Assembly (NCBI GenBank): GCA_036745275.1
Contig: DAIOGK010000003.1
Location: forward strand, 199,336-263,335
Reading direction: 5' to 3'
Length of the DNA stretch: 64,000 nucleotides
Source: JAIUNP01 sp020161975
GTDB lineage: Bacteria > Pseudomonadota > Alphaproteobacteria > Rhizobiales > Beijerinckiaceae
Both the position numbers and the translations under genes were made by a program. Position 1 is the stretch's first letter. The number at the start of each line of letters is the position of its first letter. The notes beneath the pieces were generated by a model. It was given only the letters and a program-made list of their open reading frames with translations, was not told where the DNA came from and made no database searches. Below, in pieces: positions 1 to 8,734 of the stretch.

Positions 1-2639
1 AGCACGCCCCAGATGCCCTTCACCAGATAGATCGTCTGGACATACTCATAGGCTTCCGAAATCCAGGGCCAGCGGGTCTGGCCGTGCAGGTAGTTCTGGA
101 TTGTCATGTGCGTGAGCATGTAAATCGAGACATAGGCGAAGAATTCCTGCGCATTCGCCTGAAAAATCTGCATCGAAAAGAAGATGTAGAGGAATGGCGA
201 GAGCAGGAATATCATGCGTGGAATGGGGAATAGCCAGTAGAACATGCTCGAAACATAGCAAATGCGCTGCTTCATAGAGATGTTTCGGGCCAGAAGCGGA
301 TTCTTCAACACGAGAATCTGCACCATGCCACGGCACCAGCGCGAGCGTTGGCCGATGAACGAGACGAGGCTTTCCGGCTGGAGGCCGGCAATCAGCGGCT
401 TGTCGACGTAGAGCGAGTTCCAGCCGCGCTTGTGCAGGTCGAGCGCGGTTTCGCAGTCCTCGGTGATCGAGATGCCCGAAAAACCGCCGACGCTTTCCAG
501 CGCACGGCGCGAGATCAGCGCTGCGGAGCCGCAGAAGAACGCGCCGTTCCACTTGTCGAGGCCCTTCTGGATCGTGCCATAGAACATTTCGTTCTCGGAG
601 GGCATCCGGTCGAAGGTCTTGAGGTTCTTCTCAACCGGGTCGGGGTTGATGAAGAAGTGCGGCGTCTGGACAAGAAACAGCTTCTTGTCCATGGCGAAAT
701 AGCCGACGGTCTCGCGCAGGAACTGGCGCGCGGGCGCATGGTCGGCGTCGAACACGACGATGATCTGGCCGCTGGTCTGGCTAAGCGCATTGTTCATGTT
801 GCCCGCTTTGGCGTGTTCGTTGCGCGCGCGGGTGATGTAGGTAATGCCCATTTCAAGGCATAGGGACTGCAATTCCGCACGGCGGGCGATGGCTTCTGCC
901 GCCTTGTCGGGATCGGACTGGTTGCACTTCTGGTCCGTGCCGCCATCGTCCAGCAGGTAGACGTTCAGCTTGTCCTTCGGATAATCCATCTGCGTCACGG
1001 CTGCGATGGTGGCCGAGAGCAGAGCGGAATCCTCATTGTAGGTCGGAATGTAAACGTCCACCGATGGCACACGATCATCGGGCAGTTGCGGCGGCGGCTT
1101 GCGCTCGATGGGATCGGCGATGATGAACATCGAGATGAAGAACATCATCACGCAGTACATCTCGGCCAGATAGAGGATGAAGCCGGGCGTGAAGTTCACC
1201 CAGTCATGCATCGGCGGCAGCGTCGAGGTTGTGCGCCAGTAGATATAGCGCAGGATCATCGTGATGCCGAGTGCAAGGAAGGTCGGGCGCCAGATGCCGC
1301 CGAGGCGCAGCTTGCGGATCACGGTCATGGCCGCGATGACAGCCAGGCCAAGGGTGAACTGGGCTGCGGTCGAAATCGGCCAGGTGGTGAGGCCAATGAT
1401 GGCAGCCGCCAGCGCGAACCAGCCCGTGGCAAAGAAGATGCGCGAGGCGCGCGAGTGCTTCGGCCCCTCGTCCTTCCGGTCATACATGCGGCGATTGTGC
1501 TTCACCTCGCCTTCCGCCGCCGGGGCGGGCGCGGGGGCAGCCTTCGCCGGTTCGGGCATGTTCACGGTGCGCTGCGGCAGGCGCGCCACGGTCGCAACAT
1601 GCGGCTTGGGGACTTCCAGCTTCAGCGTTTCGGCAATCGGGGGCGCAGCCGGAGCAGGCGCCGGCGTGGGCGCGGCAACGGGGGCCGGGGCTGCCGGCGG
1701 ATCGACCCGCAGAGGCAGGACTTCAAGCACGGGCGGTGCGACCGGCGCGGGCGCTGGCGTTGCGACGGGCAGCGGTTCAATCGAGGCCGATGGTTCGACC
1801 GACGTGACAGGAGCCGGGATCGGTGCGGGCGCAGCGACAACGACGGGCTCAGGCGTGATCACGGCAGCCGTCTGGCGGGGCATGGTCTCCGCAACAGGTT
1901 CAGGAACAGGTGTTGCGAGGGGGGCGGCTGCCGGCGCGGCGGGGGCGGTGATTTCGGCTGGCGCGATCGCCGCGGCAGGTGTCGGGACGATCCGTTCGGC
2001 CACCGGCACAACCTCGACCGGCGGGCGGAAGCTGGCGATGCTCTCGGCGGCGCGGGCGATGGCTTCAGCGGCGCGGGCGATGGTCTCGGCCGCAGGCAAC
2101 AGCTTCGCATCGGCAGTGGCCGCGACGGTTGCCGATTCCGGTTTCTCGGCTGCGATCTCGTCCTTGCTCTCGGCGGTTTCGACCGGCACGGGCACAGCGG
2201 CCGCTTTCGGCGCAGACTTGATGGACCGGGTCTTTGCGCGTGGAGCATCCGCCTCCGGGGACGGCACTGCAAGGTCGGCGATCTCGGCCGATGGCAATGC
2301 CCAGGAGACGGCGGCATCGGCGGAGGCGACGGCCAGCGGATGGTTGGCGATGTGATCGGGATGGGCCAGGAACAGGACGCGCGGGGCGACCTGCGAGGCG
2401 CCGCGCAGCAGTTGGATCAGTAGTGCGGTTTCCGCATCGGCCTCGCGCGCGGCAATAAAGATCACCTCAAAGCCATTCGTGCGCACGGCGGCGCCGGCCT
2501 CGGCAACCGTCGAGGCAACGGCGACCAGCGCGCTGCGGCGCATGATCTCCTGCGTCAACGGCGCGACGGACGCCGGTTCCTGCGCGACGATTAGGACGCG
2601 TGCCGGACTGGAGAGCGGGGCGGTGGCGGTTTTTGACAC
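1..2639 (-). CDS. bcsA: Cellulose synthase catalytic subunit, 3' end beyond the window
   Basis: Family 2 glycosyltransferase of the inner membrane that polymerises UDP-glucose into cellulose. About 879 residues are visible; the C-terminus, where a c-di-GMP-binding PilZ domain would lie, is off the left edge. The catalytic signatures occur in order: LLDDGG near residue 561, DADH near 628, ITED near 723 and QRSRW near 761, with hydrophobic segments before and after. The GTG at 2639 is the first start after an in-frame stop at 2667-2669. The N-terminus is odd. Residues 10-130 look like a response-regulator receiver fold (ARVLIVAQEP, then EVIFIAARE) but have no phospho-acceptor Asp where one is expected. 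An Ala/Pro/Val-rich linker of about 250 residues follows, before the first membrane segment near 385. The catalytic identity is firm; the receiver-like reading is inference. Confidence 0.93.
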   Translation of the reverse strand, partial: MSKTATAPLSSPARVLIVAQEPASVAPLTQEIMRRSALVAVASTVAEAGAAVRTNGFEVIFIAAREADAETALLIQLLRGASQVAPRVLFLAHPDHIANHPLAVASADAAVSWALPSAEIADLAVPSPEADAPRAKTRSIKSAPKAAAVPVPVETAESKDEIAAEKPESATVAATADAKLLPAAETIARAAEAIARAAESIASFRPPVEVVPVAERIVPTPAAAIAPAEITAPAAPAAAPLATPVPEPVAETMPRQTAAVITPEPVVVAAPAPIPAPVTSVEPSASIEPLPVATPAPAPVAPPVLEVLPLRVDPPAAPAPVAAPTPAPAPAAPPIAETLKLEVPKPHVATVARLPQRTVNMPEPAKAAPAPAPAAEGEVKHNRRMYDRKDEGPKHSRASRIFFATGWFALAAAIIGLTTWPISTAAQFTLGLAVIAAMTVIRKLRLGGIWRPTFLALGITMILRYIYWRTTSTLPPMHDWVNFTPGFILYLAEMYCVMMFFISMFIIADPIERKPPPQLPDDRVPSVDVYIPTYNEDSALLSATIAAVTQMDYPKDKLNVYLLDDGGTDQKCNQSDPDKAAEAIARRAELQSLCLEMGITYITRARNEHAKAGNMNNALSQTSGQIIVVFDADHAPARQFLRETVGYFAMDKKLFLVQTPHFFINPDPVEKNLKTFDRMPSENEMFYGTIQKGLDKWNGAFFCGSAALISRRALESVGGFSGISITEDCETALDLHKRGWNSLYVDKPLIAGLQPESLVSFIGQRSRWCRGMVQILVLKNPLLARNISMKQRICYVSSMFYWLFPIPRMIFLLSPFLYIFFSMQIFQANAQEFFAYVSIYMLTHMTIQNYLHGQTRWPWISEAYEYVQTIYLVKGIWGV

Positions 2640-3022
2640 AGAGGCTGGCCCAATTCTGGGTTTCGATCAGGCTTAGCAATGGCGCGGAAAGGATAAGCAG
2701 GCGTGAATATTCTCGACAGTAATCAATCTGAAGTTGCGGTAGCGGGCGCTACAATCCGGTCTTTAACCGGGTGGTTAATCAGGTGTGAACACTGAGGACT
2801 GTTGGTGAATCAAACGTCGACAGACCTTCAAATCTCGCCGATGCCGCTGCGGGAGTGTCGTTTGGTCGCCTGCATAATACGCTTGGTCAGACCGGACGGG
2901 ACGCTGGGTCAAACGCAGGCTTCCGCTTCGGCAGGTTGGGCATCTGAGGTTGCTCCGGGGGGCGATCTCGGGCAAGAGTTCCCCGATCCAACGTTGCCCA
3001 TGCTGATCGAAAGGACGCAGTG
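2640..3022. other. Intergenic region between divergent bcsA and the HbpS-like gene
   Basis: About 380 bases separate two genes that point away from each other, so promoters for both should lie here. Short open frames occur on both strands (for example 2802-3023 plus and 2775-2975 minus). They have no family resemblance and no convincing ribosome binding site. I see no hairpin with a T-run and no clear operator. Confidence 0.5.
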
Positions 3023-3454
3023 ATGCTGACGCTCAAAAAGGCCCAGACCATTCTCAAGGTTGCGCTGGCAACCGGTCGTGAAAAGGGCATGAAGCCGCTC
3101 GCGGTGGTGGTGTTCGACGGGCGCGGCGCGATGAAGGTCGCTGCTGCCGAAGACGGCACCAGCCTTGGCCGCATGAAGATCGCGATCGGCAAGGCCAAGG
3201 GCGCGCTGGAACTGGGTGTCGGCTCGCGGGCGCTTGAGAAGATGGCGAAGGAGCGGGCGCATTTCATCGTTGCCGCGACCTCCGCTGTCGGCGGCAAGCT
3301 GGTGCCGGTGGCCGGTGGCGTGCTGATCCGCGATGCCAAGGGTGTGGTTGTCGGCGTGGTCGGTGTTTCGGGCGATACGTCGGACAATGACGAACTCGCC
3401 GCCTCGGCCGGTATTGCGGCGGCAGGCCTTGTGGCCGATGGCGGGCAGGGGTGA
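3023..3454 (+). CDS. Heme-binding protein of the HbpS/GlcG family (DUF336)
   Basis: A 143-residue protein matching the GlcG/HbpS (DUF336) fold across its length. It starts with LTLKKAQTILKVALATGREK, continues with a VVVFDGRGAMK strand, and ends with the typical GGVLIRDAKGVVVGVVGVSG glycine-rich segment and DNDELAASAG. Known members bind heme or small ligands, or are accessory to oxidases; the ligand here is not deducible. ATG 3023 is preferred over GTG 3020 because AAAGGA sits about 8 bases upstream of it. Its stop overlaps the GTG of chrA by 4 bases (GTGA), so the two are probably translationally coupled. Confidence 0.85.
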   Translation: MLTLKKAQTILKVALATGREKGMKPLAVVVFDGRGAMKVAAAEDGTSLGRMKIAIGKAKGALELGVGSRALEKMAKERAHFIVAATSAVGGKLVPVAGGVLIRDAKGVVVGVVGVSGDTSDNDELAASAGIAAAGLVADGGQG

Positions 3455-4767
3455 GTTCCGGCGCCGCGCCCTCCTTTTCTGACGCTTTTCGCGTGTGGCT
3501 GCGGATCGGACTGCTTTCCTTCGGTGGGCCGGCCGGACAGATCGCGCTGATGCATCGTGAACTCGTCGATGAACGGCGATGGGTGCGCGAGGATGAGTTT
3601 CTCCACGGGCTCAACTTCTGCATGTTGCTGCCGGGACCGGAAGCGATGCAACTTGCCACCTATATCGGCTGGCGGCTGCACGGGTTTCGCGGCGGGCTGG
3701 TGGCCGGCACGCTGTTCGTTCTGCCGGGTTTTTTCGTCATCCTCGCGCTGTCCACGGCCTATGCCACCCTTGCCGGACAGACGTGGTTCGCGAGCCTCTT
3801 CTTCGGCCTCAAGGCCGCAGTGCTGGCGGTGGTGGTGGAAGCGCTGTTGCGGGTTGCGAAAAAGGCGCTGAAAACGCGCGCGGCATACGGGATTGCAGTG
3901 CTGAGCTTTCTCGCGCTGTTCCTGTTTCAGGCGCCGTTTCCGCTGGTGATCCTGGCGGCGGGCTGCGTCGGTTATTGGCAGACGGAGCGCGATCCCGGCT
4001 GGCTGGGCGTTGCGGCGACACAGGGCGGGGGCGCGCCGCCGCCAGTTGCGGCGGGTTTTGGTCACATTGTGCGCACGGTCGCGTTCTGGGGGGGGCTCTG
4101 GGCCCTGCCGGCGCTGGTCATCGGGCCGTGGCTTGGCTGGAACACTATTTATACCGCGCTGGCGGCATTCTTCTCGAAAATGGCGGTCGTCACTTTCGGC
4201 GGGGCCTATGCGGCGCTGACCTATGTGGCGCAGGCGGCGGTGGAAACATTCGGCTGGCTGAAGCCGGGGCAGATGATCGACGGGCTTGCCCTGGCGGAAA
4301 CGACGCCGGGGCCGCTGATCCTGGTGCTGACCTTCGTCGGCTTTCTGGCGGCATTTCAGGCCCCCGGCGCGCTTCCGCCGCTGGCGGCGGGCATGCTGGG
4401 CGCGATGCTGACCACCTGGGTCACCTTCATTCCATGCTTTCTGTGGATCTTTCTGGGTGCGCCCTACATCGAGCGGTTGCGGCAGAATGCAGCGCTATCC
4501 GGCGCGCTGGCCGGCATCGGTGCGGCAGTGGTGGGGGTTATCCTCAACCTGTCGGTGTGGTTCGCGCTGCAAACGCTGTTTCGGCGGGTGGAGACCGTGA
4601 AGGCAGGGCCGCTCGCCGTCGTCTGGCCGGATTGGGCAACGCTCGACGGGCAGGCCTTGCTGCTCGCTGTGGTGGCCATGGTGGCGATGTTTCGCCTCCA
4701 TATCGGCATGGTCCCGACGCTTGGGCTGTGTGCAGCCGCGGGCCTTGCGCTGCGGCTGATGGGTTGA
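3451..4767 (+). CDS. chrA: Chromate transporter ChrA, two-domain form
   Basis: A 438-residue inner-membrane protein of the CHR superfamily, which exports chromate in characterised members. Both CHR repeats are present. The first carries GLLSFGGPAGQIALMHRELV and LNFCMLLPGPEAMQLATYIG. The second carries MAVVTFGGAYAALTYVAQAA and GLALAETTPGPLILVLTFVG. Around ten hydrophobic segments are visible. Translation begins at GTG 3451, overlapping the stop of the HbpS-like gene, so they form a two-gene operon. Length and motifs fit the long-chain ChrA family. The real substrate could be chromate or another oxyanion. Confidence 0.93.
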   Translation: MSSGAAPSFSDAFRVWLRIGLLSFGGPAGQIALMHRELVDERRWVREDEFLHGLNFCMLLPGPEAMQLATYIGWRLHGFRGGLVAGTLFVLPGFFVILALSTAYATLAGQTWFASLFFGLKAAVLAVVVEALLRVAKKALKTRAAYGIAVLSFLALFLFQAPFPLVILAAGCVGYWQTERDPGWLGVAATQGGGAPPPVAAGFGHIVRTVAFWGGLWALPALVIGPWLGWNTIYTALAAFFSKMAVVTFGGAYAALTYVAQAAVETFGWLKPGQMIDGLALAETTPGPLILVLTFVGFLAAFQAPGALPPLAAGMLGAMLTTWVTFIPCFLWIFLGAPYIERLRQNAALSGALAGIGAAVVGVILNLSVWFALQTLFRRVETVKAGPLAVVWPDWATLDGQALLLAVVAMVAMFRLHIGMVPTLGLCAAAGLALRLMG

Positions 4768-4771
4768 CCCG

Positions 4772-5761
4772 TCAAGGCGCCCGGATGGCGGCTGAGAAGG
4801 CGACGCCATCGAGTGCCTGTGCGGCTTTTGCTTTCTCCGTGATGCGCGCGGCGGCCCGGGTTGCTTCCAGCGATTTGTCCGTCCTGATGAATTTGTGCTC
4901 GTAGAGATAGGACGGCATGAAGCCCACCGTGATAATGCGCGGATCGAAGGGCGCGATGCCCGGCTGGAGTGTCGACATCATTCGGAAGGGCGTCATGGAG
5001 CAGTTGGCGGTGACGGTGTTGTAGAACTCAGGCGCCTCTTCCAGTTGCTGGGTCAGATCAGCCATGGAAACAAACAGGCGCTGGGCGGTTTTCGGCTCGA
5101 TGTCCAGCCGATAGCGATAATCGTCCTCATCACGGAAGTTGGTGCGCACCTTCACCACATCGGATTCCGCAGCAACGATGGTGTCGAGCGTGTAGGAGCG
5201 GAAAAAGCCGGCAAAGGGGTTGTATTCCTGCCCCGCCTTGCGGCGGATCTCGGTGGAAAACACATAATAGCGACCATCCGCGAGGCCGAAGCTGATCATC
5301 ATGTGCGCGATGGCCGGGCCGGTCCAGTAGGAGAGGATCAGGTCGGTTGTGCGCACGTCGGAGAGCGAAAAGCGCTGATCCTCCCAGATCTGTTCGGCCT
5401 CATAGGCGCCGCGCCATTTGAAATTGCGGAAATTTCGGATGAAAACGTCATCGCCTTGAATGGTGACGAGCGAGCGATGGGCGACATCTGGTGCCCATTC
5501 CAGATTATCCGACGGCGTGATGGTCTGGTACCAGCCAAGGAGCAGGAGCGCGGTGCCCGCCACCGAGGCCGCCGCGGCGCCGCGTTTGCGGGCCGAAAAG
5601 ACCGACCAGAGCGCGAAGAGCATGATGCCGGTAAAAGCGGCAATCAGCGCATATGAGCCGATCTGGCCCAGTGGTGCTCGAAAATAGAGCGCGCCCACAC
5701 CCCAGAGGGCGAAAAGAAAAAGGGCAAGGGCAACAATGATTCTGGCAATTTTCTTCAGCAC
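4772..5761 (-). CDS. DUF4105 (Lnb N-terminal periplasmic domain) membrane protein
   Basis: A protein of about 329 residues with three hydrophobic segments at the N-terminus (residues 1-85) and then a long extracytoplasmic region. That region carries the DUF4105 hallmarks: NFKWRGAYEAEQIWEDQRFS, LILSYWTGPAIAHMMISFGL, an EIRR segment followed by EYNPFAGFFRSY, and a conserved NC (TVTANCSM). DUF4105 is found in the N-terminal part of Lnb-type enzymes, but its activity is not settled. An open frame extends upstream to 5896, but that stretch is Cys/Arg-rich and not protein-like. GTG 5761 with GGAG about 10 bases upstream gives a clean start just before the first membrane helix. It is convergent with chrA. 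Confidence 0.8.
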   Translation of the reverse strand: MLKKIARIIVALALFLFALWGVGALYFRAPLGQIGSYALIAAFTGIMLFALWSVFSARKRGAAAASVAGTALLLLGWYQTITPSDNLEWAPDVAHRSLVTIQGDDVFIRNFRNFKWRGAYEAEQIWEDQRFSLSDVRTTDLILSYWTGPAIAHMMISFGLADGRYYVFSTEIRRKAGQEYNPFAGFFRSYTLDTIVAAESDVVKVRTNFRDEDDYRYRLDIEPKTAQRLFVSMADLTQQLEEAPEFYNTVTANCSMTPFRMMSTLQPGIAPFDPRIITVGFMPSYLYEHKFIRTDKSLEATRAAARITEKAKAAQALDGVAFSAAIRAP

Positions 5762-5919
5762 GAAGGCGCTCCGGCAGGCAGCATTACGGTTCTTGCGATG
5801 GCCGCTCGGTTTGCAACAACAGGCAAGCGAACAGGCCCGGTCATACTTGCATGGCGCGCGCGGCCTCGCTACATCGGCGGCAACCTCAATTTTCACGTTT
5901 GTCAGCGGAAGCGAGCCCG

Positions 5920-7572
5920 ATGTCCCGTCAATTCATCTACCACATGCGTGGCCTGAACAAGTTCTACCCCGGTGGCAAGCAGGTTCTGAACAACATCCAC
6001 CTCAGCTTCTATCCGGATGCGAAGATCGGTGTGCTCGGCGTCAACGGCGCGGGTAAATCAACACTGCTCAAGATCATGGCCGGGCTCGACAAGGAGTGGA
6101 CGGGCGAGGCCTGGGTCGCGGAGGGTGCGAAGGTCGGCTACCTGCCGCAGGAGCCGAAGCTCGATGAGACCAAGACGGTGCGCGAGAACGTCATGCTTGG
6201 CGTCGCCGAAAAGCAGGCGCTGATTGACGAATACAATGCGCTGATGGGCGATTATAACGACGAGAACGCCGAAAAGGCGGCCAAGATTCAGGACAAGATC
6301 GACGCCGAGAACCTGTGGGATCTCGACAGCAAGGTGGACCAGGCGATGGATGCGCTGCGCTGTCCGCCGGATGACTGGCCGGTTTCCAAGCTCTCGGGCG
6401 GCGAGAAGCGCCGTGTGGCGCTGTGCAAACTGCTGCTCGAAAAGCCCGATCTGCTGCTGCTGGACGAACCGACCAACCATCTCGACGCCGAGACAACGCA
6501 GTGGCTCGAAAACCACCTGCGCGAATACCCCGGCGCGATCCTGATCGTCACCCACGACCGCTACTTCCTCGACAATGTGACGGGCTGGATTCTCGAACTC
6601 GACCGCGGGCAGGGCATTCCCTACGAGGGCAATTACACCGCCTGGCTGAAGGCCAAGCAGAAGCGCCTCGAACAGGAAAAGAGCGAGGAAGCCTCTCGCC
6701 TCAAGACCATCGACCGCGAGAGCGAGTGGGTCAATTCCTCGCCGAAAGCGCGGCAGGCCAAGTCCAAGGCGCGTATCCAGCGCTATGATGAACTTGTCGC
6801 CAAAGCGCAGGAAAAGGGCCCGATGACGGCGCAGATCGTCATTCCGATTGCCGAGCGTCTCGGTGGAAATGTCATTGATTTCGAAGGGCTTTCGAAAGGC
6901 TTTCAGGACAAGCTGCTGATCGATGACCTGACCTTCAAGCTGCCGCCGGGCGGCATCGTTGGCGTTATCGGGCCGAACGGTGCGGGCAAGACCACGCTGT
7001 TCCGCATGATCTCTGGCAGCGAAAAGCCCGATGCCGGTTCGATCACTGTCGGCGAGACCGTGCAGTTGGGCTATGTCGACCAGAGCCGCGACAGCCTTGA
7101 CGATAAGAAGACCGTCTACGAGGAAATATCGGGCGGCAACGAGGTGATCTATCTCGGCAAGAAGGAAATGAACGCCCGCGCCTATTGTGGCGCTTTTGCT
7201 TTCAAGGGCGCGGACCAGCAGAAGAAGGTCGGGATGCTTTCGGGTGGCGAACGCAACCGCGTTCACCTCGCCAAGATGCTGAAAAAGGGTGCCAACGTCC
7301 TGATGCTCGACGAGCCGACCAACGATCTCGACGTCGATACCCTGCGCGCGCTTGAAGAGGCGCTGGAGGATTACGCCGGCTGCGCCGTAATCATCAGCCA
7401 TGATCGCTGGTTCCTCGACCGTATCGCGACGCATATCCTCGCCTTCGAGGGCGACAGCCATGTCGAATGGTTCGAAGGCAACTTCGCCGATTACGAAGAG
7501 GACAAGAAGCGCCGCCTTGGGGCGGATGCGGTGCAGCCCAAGCGCATCAAGTATCGGCAGTTTACGCGGTAA
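5920..7572 (+). CDS. ettA: Energy-dependent translational throttle protein EttA (ABC-F ATPase)
   Basis: A 550-residue soluble ABC-F protein with two ATPase cassettes that binds the ribosomal E site and gates the first steps of elongation according to ATP level. Cassette 1 has GVNGAGKST and LSGGEKRRVALCKLLLEKP followed by LLLLDEPTNHLD. Cassette 2 has GPNGAGKTTLF, LSGGERNRVHLAKML and LMLDEPTNDLD. The arm insertion in cassette 1 and the charged inter-domain linker are both present. ATG 5920 (MSRQFIYHMRGLNKFYPGG) is the family start; the open frame further upstream is not conserved in character. It is divergent from the DUF4105 gene. Confidence 0.96.
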   Translation: MSRQFIYHMRGLNKFYPGGKQVLNNIHLSFYPDAKIGVLGVNGAGKSTLLKIMAGLDKEWTGEAWVAEGAKVGYLPQEPKLDETKTVRENVMLGVAEKQALIDEYNALMGDYNDENAEKAAKIQDKIDAENLWDLDSKVDQAMDALRCPPDDWPVSKLSGGEKRRVALCKLLLEKPDLLLLDEPTNHLDAETTQWLENHLREYPGAILIVTHDRYFLDNVTGWILELDRGQGIPYEGNYTAWLKAKQKRLEQEKSEEASRLKTIDRESEWVNSSPKARQAKSKARIQRYDELVAKAQEKGPMTAQIVIPIAERLGGNVIDFEGLSKGFQDKLLIDDLTFKLPPGGIVGVIGPNGAGKTTLFRMISGSEKPDAGSITVGETVQLGYVDQSRDSLDDKKTVYEEISGGNEVIYLGKKEMNARAYCGAFAFKGADQQKKVGMLSGGERNRVHLAKMLKKGANVLMLDEPTNDLDVDTLRALEEALEDYAGCAVIISHDRWFLDRIATHILAFEGDSHVEWFEGNFADYEEDKKRRLGADAVQPKRIKYRQFTR

Positions 7573-7657
7573 ATTGCAGCGTTCGCTATGGCCGGGCTTG
7601 CTCTCCGGGGCGTCCGGCCTGACAATGGCGGTCTTTCCGGCCTTGCAGGAGCGCGCC

Positions 7658-8128
7658 ATGACCCGTGATGACCGTTTTCATGCTGCGGTTGCCCGTCTTG
7701 GCCACGCATTCGAGCCGTCGCTGAAGGCAGGCGGCAACTATCTGCCGGCTGTCCGGCATGGCGAGACGCTTTATGTTGCCGGACAGATTCCGAAATCGGA
7801 TCGTGGCATCGTCATTACAGGCCGGGTGGGTGATGCGGTAAGCCTCGAAGCCGCGCGTGGGGCGGCAGCGTTGTGTGCGCTCCGGGCACTGGCTGCGGTG
7901 CGGGAGGCCGTGGGAACGCTTGATGCCGTGGTCGGCGTGCTGCGGCTCAATGTGTTCGTCCAGTCTACGCCGGAGTTCACGCAGCACTCCGAGGTGGGCG
8001 ACGGCGCCTCTGACTTGCTGATCGAGGTGCTGGGCGATGCGGGGCGACATCCGCGCACATCGGTGGGCGTCTATTCGCTGCCGAAAAACGTGCCCGTGGA
8101 GCTGGATGCGACGTTCGCGGTTTCCTGA
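7658..8128 (+). CDS. RidA/YjgF-family protein
   Basis: A 156-residue member of the RidA/YER057c/UK114 superfamily, whose founding members hydrolyse reactive enamines and imines made by PLP enzymes. The sequence shows the YLPAVRHGETLYVAGQIP entry, the VVGVLRLNVFVQSTPEF core and the ending GRHPRTSVGVYSLPKNVPVE, with Glu following the last strand. This longer subgroup (about 150 residues) is less well characterised than RidA itself, so the substrate is open. ATG 7658 is chosen for the AGGAG just upstream. It follows ettA by 85 bases and precedes the uracil-DNA glycosylase by 15 bases, so it may be cotranscribed with the latter. Confidence 0.85.
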   Translation: MTRDDRFHAAVARLGHAFEPSLKAGGNYLPAVRHGETLYVAGQIPKSDRGIVITGRVGDAVSLEAARGAAALCALRALAAVREAVGTLDAVVGVLRLNVFVQSTPEFTQHSEVGDGASDLLIEVLGDAGRHPRTSVGVYSLPKNVPVELDATFAVS

Positions 8129-8143
8129 TGAGGAGGTTGGATC

Positions 8144-8734
8144 ATGACAGCGTTTGATCGCCTGATCGCTGATGTCCGGGCCTGCACGGTCTGTGCTCCC
8201 CACCTGCCGTTTCCGCCGCGCCCGATTGTGCAGGCGTTCGCCGATGCGCGCATTCTGATTGCTGGACAGGCGCCGGGGCGGCGCGTGCAGGAGAGCGGCG
8301 TGATGTTCGATGATCCATCCGGGGAACGCCTGCGCGACTGGATGGGGATCGATGCGGATGTGTTCTACAAGTCCGGCAGGATCGCCGTCTTGCCGATGGG
8401 ATTCTGCTATCCCGGCAAGCGCGGAGGCGGGGATGCGCCGCCACGGCCCGAATGCGCGCCGCTGTGGCGGCAGAAACTCATCGATGCGATGCCGGACGTG
8501 CGGTTGACGCTGGTGATCGGCCAATATGCGCAGGCCTGGCACCTTGGGAAACGGCGTAGCCCCTCCCTGACCGAAACCGTGAAGAACTGGCGCGCCTTCG
8601 GCCCTGGCCTCATGCCGCTGCCCCATCCGAGCCCGCGCAACAATCCCTGGCTCGCTGCCAATCCTTGGTTCAGTGCGGAACTGCTGCCGGTGTTGCAACG
8701 GCAGGTCAGGGCGCTGGTTGACCAGCACATTTAG
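8144..8734 (+). CDS. Uracil-DNA glycosylase family protein, iron-sulfur type
   Basis: A 196-residue protein of the UDG superfamily that should excise uracil or related bases from DNA. Motif A reads GQAPGRRVQESGVMFDDPSG and motif B reads LPHPSPRNN. Four cysteines (C14, C17, C88, C104) have the spacing expected for the [4Fe-4S] cluster of family 4/5-like UDGs. The motif A Gln instead of Glu, and the absence of a classical GEAPGxxED, place it in a divergent subgroup, so the exact base specificity is uncertain. GAGGAGG lies just upstream of ATG 8144. Its 3' end overlaps that of prmB by 4 bases in convergent orientation. Confidence 0.85.
   Translation: MTAFDRLIADVRACTVCAPHLPFPPRPIVQAFADARILIAGQAPGRRVQESGVMFDDPSGERLRDWMGIDADVFYKSGRIAVLPMGFCYPGKRGGGDAPPRPECAPLWRQKLIDAMPDVRLTLVIGQYAQAWHLGKRRSPSLTETVKNWRAFGPGLMPLPHPSPRNNPWLAANPWFSAELLPVLQRQVRALVDQHI

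Noticed and set aside
1086..2423. Long plus-strand open frames of 445 and 364 codons
   Set aside because: They are extremely Arg/Gly- or Ala/Gly/Thr-rich and lie opposite the Pro/Ala linker of bcsA; they are shadows caused by GC-rich codon bias.
2802..3023. A 73-codon plus-strand open frame ahead of the HbpS-like gene
   Set aside because: It has no binding site, no recognisable family and runs through the expected promoter region.
6058..7659. A 533-codon minus-strand open frame
   Set aside because: It is a shadow of ettA, whose two ABC cassettes are complete on the plus strand.
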